Positions 32,934 through 43,796 of a stretch of 64,000 bases of DNA are shown piece by piece. Position numbers and translations under genes: made by a program. The notes below the pieces were generated by a model that worked only from the letters and a program-made list of their open reading frames with translations, did no database searches and was not told where the DNA came from. Positions within the stretch are counted from its first letter, which is position 1; the number at the start of each line of letters is the position of its first letter. The DNA is from Iris pallida (taxonomy: Eukaryota > Streptophyta > Magnoliopsida > Asparagales > Iridaceae), in assembly GCA_029216955.1 (NCBI GenBank), contig JANAVB010015600.1, positions 25,155,010-25,219,009 of the forward strand, in the 5' to 3' direction.

Positions 32934-35018
32934 AACAATTGATAGTGGACTGAACTTTAGGAAACTAATGGACTGAAATCATATGTCCAAGTGGACTGAA
33001 ACAGAGATTGTGATCTCAGATTTCCTAACATTCAATCCAACTCCACTTAACATAACATACATGCATGCATACAAACTATAAAGCAAAACAACCCACTGTA
33101 TGTTGATCTAATCTAAATTTAAAGCCCAAGCCACTTTTCATTAATTCTCAGGAACTATCAACTAATCCTATTATCAATTCGATTATACAACAAAACCAAA
33201 ACTGAACAGAGAGTTCAAAGAGTCCAATACCACATTAGGATGTTAAACAAGGTCTGAAACCATGAGATATATACTGAACATTACAACCCACATACGAATT
33301 TTTAACTGATACAGGGAAGTATCAACTCAAATTCAAATGTGACTCGAAATCACACAATCAATCCTAGAAAACCAAAATTCAAACTAAAACCCAAAAATTG
33401 AAGTATGTCAGGTGTGTACAGTCACAGGGGTATACTCCATGTGTCTAGGGGAGTCGAACGTGTCCAAGAATCTGGACACGAAGTGTCAAAAATCGAATTA
33501 TAGGAAGTATCAGAACACAGTACAAGCACTTCTCGTGCGGCCATGTCATGTCCGATTGGACACGATATAGAGCTCGAGACGAGTCGATCTTGTGCACACA
33601 TGTTCGCCAATGATAGGGCTACATGTTAAAGTGTCTGTATCGAGTCGGGGTCGTGTCGTGTCCTCACACGAGATCCGTATCAGTGGCTCAAAATTGGGAT
33701 ACAGAGCACTGTACAAAATTAGTGCGGGTCGATTTTCTTCGTGCACATATATCAAAAACTCGTGAAATTTTATGGGTGTCGTACTAGACACTAGGCCCGC
33801 GTGTCTACCAAGTTTCATGGCACATGGTGACGTGTCGTGTCCTGTGTCGACCCCGAGTAGCAGGGGAGCCACACGAGCCCCGTGCGGTATCTCGTGCTGC
33901 ATGTCCAAGCCCTAAAATAATGTCCAAACCTGCCTAAAATTGACTCAGTCAATTTGACGTATAATATAGACCTAATTAGCTACAAATACATGTAATTAGT
34001 TTTGCAAATTACTGAAATCCATTTCTATGTGGCATTTTACCAAACACTTCTTTAAAAACACCGATACGTGTCCGATACGGACACGAAATGGACACGAATT
34101 CCTACCAAACTTGGGCTACACCTAGGAGAACCCTAAATGAATGCATCTATAGGAAGAAATCAGGAATTTATTAGGGTTTATAGGGTTTTACCTATTGAGA
34201 GTTCAAACTCAATGTAAAGAGCCTCGACTTGACGTCTTCCTCGACTTGCTATCGTTCAAACGTCCTCAAACCTTGCTAGCAAGCCTCCACAAGTATCCTC
34301 TACTGTTGGAGATGATGATGCAATTGATTAGACTCAATTTAGAATTAATTTGGATTAAATGGGAGAAGTTTAGGGAAGAAAAAATTAGGGTTCTTTCTAG
34401 GTATTAAAAAGAGGCAAGGGCTTCTAAGTGTGACACTTATAGGAGTGGGGGCTTGTATGGCTAGCCACTAGATAAATTAGGGTTAGGTTTAGATGTAGAT
34501 GAGTGGCTAAGGCTCTTCCACCCAATTCTAAGCCTTCCTATTGGTTCAAGGCTTTCTTTTTCACAGATATCCTAAGAAAAATATCCTACTACAATAATAT
34601 CTAGATATTACCAACCTTGGCACTTAGTAGGAATGTTCTAACCATGATTCTAACCTCAAGACTAATCTAGATTAGGTTAAGCTTCTAGGTTAGTCTCTAA
34701 CAATTCAATTAGCACAATATTAATTAATCAAAATTCATTTTCATTAATAAGTCAAAAATTATCAAAATATCCTTAGGCTAAAAAGTTGTAATTAGTCATC
34801 CTAATCACATGACTAGGCTCCCTTAGTCATGGTTAGTCTCTAGGCTTAGAAAAACTAGGGTTTAACTAGTTAACCATCAAAATCACAATTCAATATTTTA
34901 AATAGTTCTAAATTGATTAAAAATTACCAAAAATTACAATATGATTTAAATATCATTATTAAATGATTATAATCACAAAATTTCAAAATTATCCTTATTT
35001 GGAAAATTGTGTGTTACA
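32934..35018 (-). repeat. Inverted family A LTR, part 2 (LTR-sense 5' portion)
   Basis: The reverse complement begins TGTAACACAC at 35018 and follows the forward LTR from 5433: the AATTTTGAAATTTTGT region, the GTGTCCGTATCGGACACG words (here about 34063-34100) and the GACAC-rich segment 33400-33900. With 10661-12702 it makes about 4.1 kb, colinear with 5433 to about 9600. No gene. No clear PPT lies outward of 35018. Confidence 0.75.
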
Positions 35019-35411
35019 CCTACTGCCTAATCACAAGCAGCAGGGCCACTCTCATGCTCTGCTATGCAATACCTCAATGATGCCCAAGCAAGCCAATAGC
35101 CTAAGGCCTTGGGGACATGGCACATTGCTGCATGCTGATGCATTGCTAATACCTAAAGCTACTACTTGGCATTGCCAAACAAGGCAGCCAACATGCCTAC
35201 TGCTCTGTAACAGAGCCAAACTCGAGCCCAAAGCTAATGCCAATGGCCAAACTCAAATGGCCAAGTGTCACATTGCACTTAGCAGTGCAACATCAAGCAT
35301 GGGTTCTCTTATTGCTGCCAACTGCTCTGTGCAGTGCTGAACCCGACCTCCTCTCACTGACTGCAAAATAACCCCATGTTCAGTTGACAGTAAACCACCA
35401 TCTCATATGTC

Positions 35412-35491
<80 letters not shown>

Positions 35492-35987
35492 ACATATGTA
35501 GCTCAAATATATATATATATGTATAAATAGGAAATCACTACGAATCAAATAAAAAGCCTAACTAATGAACAATCTATCCAAACACATGCTCAAAACTGAA
35601 AACAAAACCTCAAAGAGTCTACTAGGCATTTCAAAAAATACTTGGGGGCTCTCCTCGGATTTCTCCAAGGATGGAACAAAAAACCCATGTGAAATACACA
35701 AAAAGGAAGGTTAGAGCCTTGCTCACCTCCCCAAGGGTACCCCTAACCAATTTGGGCATTCCTATAATGTGTCATGCATGAAGAAGGAGCTAAAACTATG
35801 AAAATGCAAAGGTTTTACCTATTGGGTGGTTGATTTCCCAATGCAGTCTCCTATGGATGCTCTTATGTCAAGTTGGACAAAATTTCCTCCTCCTTTGGAC
35901 TCTTCTCCATGAGCTCCTTGGTCTCCAAGCTCTTAGCCTTGTAGAATGAGGGTCATAGAAGACTTTGGAAGAATTTGGGAGAGTTTC
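35019..35987 (-). other. Unassigned LTR-like remnant between family A and gypsy 2
   Basis: No credible ORF. A segment rich in GCAGT/ACTGC words (35019-35345), an AC microsatellite, then AT-rich sequence. GGTTTTACCTATTGGG at about 35812 resembles GGTTTTACCTATTGAG in the inverted family A LTR (34187). It is probably a piece of another minus-orientation LTR, cut by its neighbours on both sides. Confidence 0.35.
35415..35479 (+). repeat. (AC)n microsatellite
   Basis: An uninterrupted AC run of about 65 bp, followed directly by a short AT run. Confidence 0.97.
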
Positions 35988-38796
35988 TGTAATGCCTGTG
36001 TTCGTATTTCGTATTCTTGGAATACGTATACGTATTTTATTCTTGTATTGCATGATTTCCTTCTTGGCTTGGTTTATTCCTGGTTCGGGTTGGTTGGTTC
36101 GGCTTGGCTTGGTTTTGATTGGGTTTATGATGAACCCAAGGTAAACCCCCTACCTACCACCACCCTTTGTATTTATTAGCCCTCTTCATTCTCTCTCTTT
36201 ATTTATCATCTTCTTCTTCCTCATTTACTTCCTTACCTACCAGAGAGAGGAGAGAGAGGTTTAGGCAAGTGCAACTTGCTTCATGGAGGAACTCAAATTT
36301 TATTACTTCATTCTCTTCCTTACTACATTCTAAAGCACTTTAGAACTTGGCATTTTTACTTTCCATGGCTAGATTCTTGTAGATCTAAGTTTATTTTATT
36401 TTCGGATTTCCTGGGTTTTGATCTACTTAATCTTGTTATTTCTATGTTTTGATGGTTCCATATTGTAGAGAATTTCGTTGTACCCTATTTTGACCTATGG
36501 AAGTTCGGATTTGGGCTCCGGATGATAGAGTTATGCAGCTTGGAAGCCATGGCTTATGGTGTACTCTTCTCGAAAATATTGGAGAAGAAGCACAGTTTTG
36601 AGCCGCATGATAGCACTTGACCGCATGAATATTCATGCGGCAAGTCAGCTTCGAAACCGCATGCACTATCAACTGGACTTGACCGCATGACAAGTTCATG
36701 CGGCAAGTATTTAGATCGGCCGCATGAGGCTCTTGTACTCTAGCCGCATTTGGCCCTTCTTCCCGAACCGCATATGCACCCTTGCTCCCAGCCGCATAGG
36801 CATTGCTCCCTGCTGCCGCATGGGACTTCGCCCATCCCGAGCCGCGTGAACTCCAATACTCGCGAGCCGCATAGACCGCAGTTTTCCTGCTGCCGCATGA
36901 GGACCCGAGTCCTCTCAGCCGCATGATTGACTGACCCTGGCCGCATGGACTTTGAGTCTGGGCCGCATGATCCCGATTAATTCCAGCCGCATGCGCCCTT
37001 GCACTTCTAGCCGCATGCGCCCTCTTGCCTTGGCCGCATGGGATCCGGCGACCCTGGCCGCATGAGCTCTCCTATTTGAGCCGCATGCGCCCCCTCCTTC
37101 CTGGCCGCATAAGCCTGAGCCGCATGACTTTTCATGGTCCTGTGTATTATTATTTATCATTATTTGCCCATGTTTTGTAACTCCTTTATTAGATATTTTA
37201 CGTCTATTTTATATCCTTACACCTTTTGTCCTGAACTAGATAATCATGAATTCACTTGATATGTTTGGACATGATAATTGAGCATGACATGATAGGGACC
37301 CGTAGTGGTGCACCCCTGACGAGTAACCTGACATGACCTGATAGTGGCCCGCCGTTGCGCACTCCTGACTAGTACATTTGACATGAAGACCTGACATGAA
37401 TTATCTTGAACAGCTGTTGCGACGGCTACCTGACATGACCTGACTGACAAGAATGAACATCCTGGACACCGTGGGCGATTGTGCTTGTACAAATAAACCA
37501 GTCATGTCTTACATCATGTCTAGGGAGGGGCTCCTGAGTACCACGGTCAGGAGAACCTATTGAAATGGACTAAGGTTAATAACTAGATTAATATATTAGT
37601 CATGAAGAGATTTCCCAGCTACAGGCAATCCTGTTACCTGGGCGCGCCTGGGATCTGTAGCCTGCCGTCGAGTAGGGCACATTTCCAGCACACTGTCATG
37701 TGTTGCACCCTTCAAGCTACTTAAGGGTACATGCGTTTCCTGGACGATGTACCCACCTGAATCCAACCCTAATCTTTCGACCTGGGTAACCTGGATGGTC
37801 TGCAGGGCTTGTGGCTGTGGAATAATCTCACTGCATCTTGATAGTAATTAGGCTTGTGACAACCCTAGTTAGTTAAAGTATCAAGCCATAATTCTTGCTT
37901 GGCCGTGAAATGATTGGATGGAGTCTAACCTGTCTAGTCTTGTCTTGATCCTGTTCCAGATCGCTGTATGACCAGAATGCTTGTATTTATTTTACCGATA
38001 AATGGTGAGAATTCCAAGTTCTGCTCAGACGAAGGGTTACAACCACGGTCCTTGTTTGGTTTACGGGTTGTAACCTGGTTATCTGAATAGTCCCATGGTT
38101 ATCTCATCGTATATCATCCTGATGTATTTTTCTTTAATTCCAGTGCTTACTTTATTCCAGTTCTTACTTTTATTTATACTCTTGTGCTGATTGCTGGTTT
38201 TAGTTCCTAAGTGAAGCTTCCTTTGTGGCACTTGCTCTTTCTGGGGTCTGACCCAGCTGGTTTTGTGTGGCCAGATTTTGGAGCAGCTCCAGAGGATCTA
38301 CCAACCTTCCAGCCAGATGGTGGCCACTAGACGGAACCCTGGCAACGAGTGGGTTTATTTTTGATCTCCCACTTTATTGTAAAAATATTCTTTTGAGGCG
38401 TTTAGCCGATGAGCACCTGTTTAGCTCGATTGCACCTTTACTCACTGTCTGCTTACGGGCTGTAACATGATTGACAGATCCTAGGGTTGATCATGTATGA
38501 CTAAACTCTTGCTAGTCCTAACATTTTGTAACGACTAGCTTCATGATCAGCTGAATATGTAATGTTTGGGACGCCTTACTATTGTATATTTAATGATCAT
38601 ACATCTTGTAACTTTTACTTACTTGCTTGTGATTGAGACAATAGGCTTGTTCATGACCTTAAGAGACTGCTGGCTTGTAGATAAACCCTCATGTATCTAG
38701 ACAGCCGTGACCGTATAGCGAGATGGATTCCATTTCATATACGTAGCTGGCTATGTCTGCCCCCGCTCTCCAGTATTCTGGTTCTGGGGCGTGACA
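35988..38796 (+). repeat. First LTR of gypsy 2 (2809 bp)
   Basis: TGTAATGCCTG ... GGGGCGTGACA. It is preceded by GTTTC (possible TSD half). TATA-like GTATTTATTAG near 36168; GCCGCATG island 36603-37131; CCTGACATG cluster 37280-37460. Its second half is closely similar to the gypsy 1 LTR. Confidence 0.94.
36603..37131 (+). repeat. GCCGCATG word island (first gypsy 2 LTR)
   Basis: About 24 occurrences of GCCGCATG or one-mismatch forms, two of them inverted (CATGCGGC). Spacing settles to 22-24 bp in the second half, while the spacer sequences differ from one another. An equal array lies at 44411-44941. Confidence 0.92.
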
Positions 38797-39000
38797 TGGT
38801 TTAAGTGGTGGCCCATGCAGGTCTTATAAATCAAGATATGTGAGGGTTTACCGAATAGATGTCTCAATCAATATCCGTCCTTGATCTCTGCTCGTATCTC
38901 CTGAATCCCTGGATTCTTGTCCTGATCATGTGCTTGTATCGTTGATCTGTCTTGGTCCTTTCTTATTATTTCCTATGTCGTCTTCTTCAGCGGCATAGTA
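38797..39000 (+). other. Gypsy 2 leader (first copy)
   Basis: TGGTTTAAGTGGTGGCCCAT, then ATGCAG followed by GT (donor-like), a short uORF matching 19384-19470, and ATG 38975 with stop TAG 38996-38998, out of phase with gag. Confidence 0.6.
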
Positions 39001-39734
39001 CCTGACCCGGCCGATCAGCAAGGTGGAGCACCTCCCGCGGACCAGCAACGACCTGGAGATCAAGTCCAGCACTCCGGAGTAGCCTCCAGAGTCGAGCCTA
39101 TTGGAGAAGAGCCCCCAGTCCAGCCAGTTCAACCTGTAGAACCTGATGATGGCACTTTAGTAGGACTCGTCAGGACCTTGATAGCTTCCTAAGATCGTCG
39201 AGGAGACGCCTTGCAACAGGCAGTGGCAGATGCTTTGACCAGAGGCGGTCATCCAGGGAACAGCGCGGCCAACAGCTTCAAGCGCTTGAACCCTCCCTTC
39301 TTTGATGGTAGTGAAGATGCTATCGCAGCATATGCATGGCTTCAGGACACAGAGGTGGTTCTAGAAGCAGCCAAGACCCCAGAGAACGATAAGGTGGCCG
39401 TGGTGTGCCTGCAGTTGTTAGATCTTGCCCGCAGGTGGTGGGCAGCGCAGGCTGTTGGGTTAGCAGCACCCATTGCTTGGGCGGTGTTCAGAGAGAGATT
39501 CCAGACCAAGTATTTCGATGCCGTGGCTCGGTACGATCTACAGACGAGGTTCACCAATCTGAAGCAAGGAGGCAGGACGGTCGACGGATATGCGGCCGAG
39601 TTTTCCAGACTCAGTCGGTTTGCTCCTACTTGGTGGCAACCGAGTATGATAGAGCCCAGCGGTTCCAACAGGGACTTCACCTAGAGATTTTGTTAGCAGT
39701 CTAACAGTTTGAGCATCAGACTTTTGATGCAGTC
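39001..39734 (+). pseudogene. gag: Gypsy 2 copy 1 gag N-terminal part, broken
   Basis: Matches gypsy 1 Gag residues from about 23 on. TAA at 39190-39192 replaces CAA. A one-base deletion near 39629-39631 shifts the frame (both gypsy 2 copies read PTWWQPSM where gypsy 1 has PTLVATEY). A further TAA sits at 39702-39704. Retrotransposon Gag domain motifs ([32 protein letters not shown]) are still readable. Non-functional. Confidence 0.88.
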
Positions 39735-42371
39735 TTGAGAGCAGCCCGGAGGCATGAGTATACCTCCCAGCGGATCGTGGATAGGACCGGGGGTCGAAAG
39801 AGATCTCACGGCCAGATGAATCAGTCTTCAGCCCCAGCCCCGGCAGCCAGGGCCTTGACTATTGGAGCTCCGAGGCGGGCGGCCTCAGTAACGTCGGTTC
39901 AGCATTCCACCCCGACGCACCCTCAGCAGCAGAAGCAGAAGCAATCTTCCGCAGTGGGTTGTTCTCATTGTGGGAAGCCAGGCCATGTGGTGGCAGATTG
40001 TCGCAGGGCGCAGGGATTGTGCCTGGCTTATGGAGCACCAGACCATAGGGTTGGATCCTGCCCGAACAGGGGTGGTTCATCATCATCCAACCTTTCCAGC
40101 TCTTCGGTGAGAGGACCAGCACCGGTCCAGCAGCAGCAGCAGCAGTATCCATTGCCGAGGTCCTTGCCGCCTCAGTCCCATGTATTACAGCAGCAGAACC
40201 CCCAGCAGCATGCACAAGCCCAAGCCTTGAGTCAGAACAGGCAGCGAGGATTTCAGCAGAGGGGACCAGCACCCCGAGGGCACGGTCAGGCTATGGTGAT
40301 GACCGTGGAGGAAGAGTTGGCACCAGGTGAGGTAGTGGCAGGTACTATTCTCGTTAACTCATTTCCAGCTTCAGCTTTATTTGATTCTGGTGCATCCCAT
40401 TCATTTATGTCTGTACGATTCGTGATACGGGTAGGATTGGAGCCCGAGTCATTATCAGTAAGGCTCAATATACTTACTGGTAACGGACTTGTGGGGGTAG
40501 ATAGAGTATTTTCCTCGTGTCGGATCGTAGTTAGCGGTAGAGAGTTCCCCGCTAGATTGATAGAGTTCCCGATGGCCGATTATGATGTGGTCTTAGGGAT
40601 GGATTGGTTGAGGAACCAGTATGCTAGAATAGACTGCCATGTTGGTAGGGTTATTTTTAGCATTCCAGGAGAGCCAGAATTTTCTTTCTCTCGAGGCAAA
40701 GTTGAGCCTTCTCCTCCGATATTGCGGATGGCAGTAGCAGCAGTTCAGTTGCCCAGGATAGTGGACGAGTTCCCAGATGTTTTCCCAGAAGAGCTTCCAG
40801 GTATGCCTCCAGAGCGGGAGATCGAGTTCACCATAGACTTGATTCCCGGGACAGCCCCAGTGTCAGAGAGAGTCTACATGATGGCACCGTCAGAATTGGA
40901 GATCTTGTATAAGATGATTGAAGAACTCAGGACCAAGGGATTCATTCGTGCTAGTGGATCGCCTTGGGGAGCCCCGATGCTTCTTGTGAAAAAGAAGGAT
41001 GGTACGTCCAGGTTATGTGTTGATTATCGTACCTTGAACTCAGTAACAATCAAGAACAGATACCCTCTTCCGAGGATAGATGACTTGTTCGATCAACTCA
41101 AGGGGGCTTCAGTATTCTCGAAGATTGATTTGCGCTCAGGTTATCATCAGATCAGAGTCAGAGAGCAGGACATTCCGAAGACAGCTTTTAGATCGAGATA
41201 CGGGCATTGGGAGTTCCTTGTTATGCCTTTTGGAGCGACCAATGCGCCGGCAGTATTCATGGACCTCATGAATCGCATCTTCATGCCTTACTTGGATCAG
41301 TTTGTGATCGTATTCTTGTATGACATCTTGGTCTACAGTAAGAGTGAGGCAGAGCATGAGCAGCATCTCCGTGTGGTTCTTCAGACCCTCAGAGAGCACC
41401 AGTTATATGCTAAGTTTAGTAAATGCGAGTTCTGGCTCGATCGCATTTCGTACTTGGGTCATATCATCACCAGAGGAGGAGTAGAAGTGGATCCTCAGAA
41501 GATTGTGGCTATTGAGTCATGGCCAGTGCCCAGCACAGTTGCAGAAGTTCGTAGTTTCCTTGGATTGGCCGGCTACTACCGGCGGTTTGTTTCAGATTTT
41601 GCTCGGATATCAGCGCCATTGACCCAGTTGACCCGCAAGGATGCACAGTTTGCTTGGACAGCAGAGTGCCAGGATTCTTTTGAGAAGTTGAAGCGAGGCC
41701 TGATAACGACACCTATTCTTACCCTTCCCGATGGAACCGGAGGATTCTCAGTGTATTGTGATGCTTCGGACAGAGGATTAGGATGTGTTCTGATGCAGCA
41801 TGGGAAGGTAATAGCTTATGCGTCACGACAACTTCATGATCATGAGAGGAATTACCCAACCCATGACTTGGAGCTGGCAGCAGTGGTGTTTGCACTCAAG
41901 TTGTGGAGGCACTATTTGTATGGAGACAGGGTGGAGATTTTCACCGACCACAAGAGCCTGAAGTATGTTTTCACCCAGAAGGATCTTAACATGCGTCAGA
42001 GGAGGTGGCTGGAGCTACTTGTGGATTATGATGTCAACTTGCAATATCATCCTGGGAAGGCCAATGTTGTTGCGGATGCATTGAGTAGGAGAGCAGGAGT
42101 TTATTTTCTAACAGTGCAGCCAAAGCTGTTAGCAGATCTTCAGAAGATGGGTATAGAAGTTGTTCTCCCTTCTAGTGTGGCATTGATGGCCAGCATGCAA
42201 GTTCAGTCCACTATAGTCGAGAGGATCCGGATGGCGCAGTCAACAGATTCCAAGCTTCAGCGACTCAGAGCAGAGTGTGAGACAGGACGAAGACCAGAGT
42301 TATGCATTCATGAGTATGGTACACTTCGACATGGTAAGCGTCTTTGTGTACCCAGTGGAGATATCAGATAG
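39735..42371 (+). pseudogene. gag-pol: Gypsy 2 copy 1: nucleocapsid, protease, RT, RNase H
   Basis: 878 codons in the gag-pol frame. CCHC knuckle [14 protein letters not shown] is intact; the second has lost its middle cysteine ([14 protein letters not shown]). Aspartic protease [10 protein letters not shown] carries [12 protein letters not shown], but the catalytic FLDDI is FLYDI: TAT at 41319-41321 removes the first of the two metal-binding aspartates. RNase H YCDAS and the [10 protein letters not shown] block are present. It ends at TAG 42369-42371, where gypsy 1 has CAG. RT would be inactive even without the nonsense codons. Confidence 0.92.
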
Positions 42372-42377
42372 GAGATC

Positions 42378-43091
42378 ATGTCAGAGGCGCACAGTTCTCA
42401 ATATTCCATCCATTCTGGCAGTACGAAGATGTACCGTGATATCCGTCAGCACTTCTGGCGGAATGGCATGAAGCAGGAGATAGCTCGGTTTGTCTCTCGG
42501 TGTTTGGTTTGCCAACAAGTTAAAGCTGAACATCAGAGACCGGCTGGACTTCTTCAGCCCTTGCCGATTCCAGAATGGAAGTGGGAGCATATGACCATGG
42601 ATTTCGTGACTGGATTACCTAGATCCCCAGCTGGTAGAGATGCTATCTGGGTTATAGTTGATTGGCTCACGAAGGTGGCCCATTTTCTTCCATTCAGAGT
42701 TGGTCAGTCGACAGTTCAGTTGGCAGAGATGTACCTCAGGCAGATTGTCAGGTTGCACGGTGTGCCAGTCAGTATCACCTCGGACCGAGATTCAAGATTT
42801 ACGTCGCACTTCTGGCGTAGCTTGCAAGAGAGTTTGGGGACTCGTCTCCAGTTCAGTTCAGCATATCACCCACAGACAGATGGCCAGTCGGAGCGCACGA
42901 TCCAGACTCTTGAAGACATGTTGCTGTCCTGTACACTTGACTTCGGTGGTTCATGGGAAGATCACTTGCACCTGGTAGAATTCTCGTACAACAACAGTTT
43001 CCAGGCCAGTATCCAGATGGTACCGTTCGAGGCACTGTATGGTAGGAAGTGCAGATCCCCGTTAGCCTGGGATGATGTTGGAGAAAGATAG
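42378..43091 (+). pseudogene. pol: Gypsy 2 copy 1: integrase zinc domain and core
   Basis: In phase with the preceding segment. Zinc-binding region (HPGS-like [24 protein letters not shown]), core Asp blocks ([39 protein letters not shown]) and Glu block (YHPQTDGQSERTIQTLED). Unlike gypsy 1 it keeps CAA at the RSLQ position. It ends at TAG 43089-43091 (CAG in gypsy 1). Confidence 0.9.
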
Positions 43092-43631
43092 ATGCTTGGT
43101 CCAAAAATGATTACTCAGACCGTTGAGGTGGTCAGGCGAGTCAGAGACCACCTTCGAGTTGCCCAAGATCGCCAGCGTTATTGGGCCGATTCTCATCGGC
43201 GCCCTCTAGAGTTTTCGGTCGGCGATCATGTATTCCTGAGGATTTCGCCTAACCATGGCGTCATTCGTTTCGGCGTACGGGGAAAGCTTAGTCCTAGGCA
43301 TATAGGGCCGTTTGACATTCTGGAGCGAGTAGGAGATGTATCCTATCGTCTCGCTCTTCTGCCATCGCTAAGCGAGGTGCATGACGTGTTCCATGTATCC
43401 CAATTACGATGGTATATCCCAGTCCCGAGCCACATCCTGGATCATTCGGAATTGGTTGTTGGTACCAACCTTTCGTATGAGGAGAGGCCCGTGTCTATAT
43501 TGGACCGGAGAGAGAAGATCCTCAAGAACAAGACTATCAAGTTAGTCCGAGTTGCTTGGGGTCATCACTCTTTGGGTGAGTCAACGTGGGAGCGTGAGGA
43601 TGATATCCGATCGCGATATCCTCTTGTTTGA
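43092..43631 (+). pseudogene. pol: Gypsy 2 copy 1: integrase C-terminus and chromodomain
   Basis: It continues in phase: integrase C-terminal GPFDILERVGDVSYRLALL, HDVFHVSQLRWYIP, then the chromodomain-like RREKILKNKTIKLVRVAWGH and STWEREDDIRSRYP. The last codons differ from gypsy 1 (shorter C-terminus, TGA at 43629-43631). Confidence 0.88.
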
Positions 43632-43796
43632 CTCGTGAGGTATAATGTCTTTCTTATGCCTCATGCCTTCGATTCCTTGCTTGCATGATTGATTGATTGC
43701 CTAGTATAGCTTGCTTGTTATTAGTATAGCTTGTCATTACTCCTCTAGCCTCTTGATTAAATTTCGAGGACAGAATTCTTTTAAGGTGGGTAGAGT
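43632..43796 (+). other. Gypsy 2 3' UTR and polypurine-tract region
   Basis: TTTCGAGGACAGAATTC and TTTTAAGGTGGGTAGAGT lie directly before the TG of the shared LTR at 43797. Confidence 0.7.

Noticed and set aside
34963..35340. 125-codon ORF in the orphan segment
   Set aside because: No recognisable motif; composition follows the GCAGT-type word bias and surrounding AT-rich LTR remnant.
36603..37131. CRISPR-like pattern of regular repeats with unique spacers
   Set aside because: The repeat is only about 8 bp, the context is a plant LTR and there are no cas genes.
36442..37160. Antisense ORFs rich in Cys, Gly and Arg (also 44363-44970)
   Set aside because: They are produced by the GCCGCATG word (CATGCGGC on the minus strand) lacking stops; no domain and no start context.
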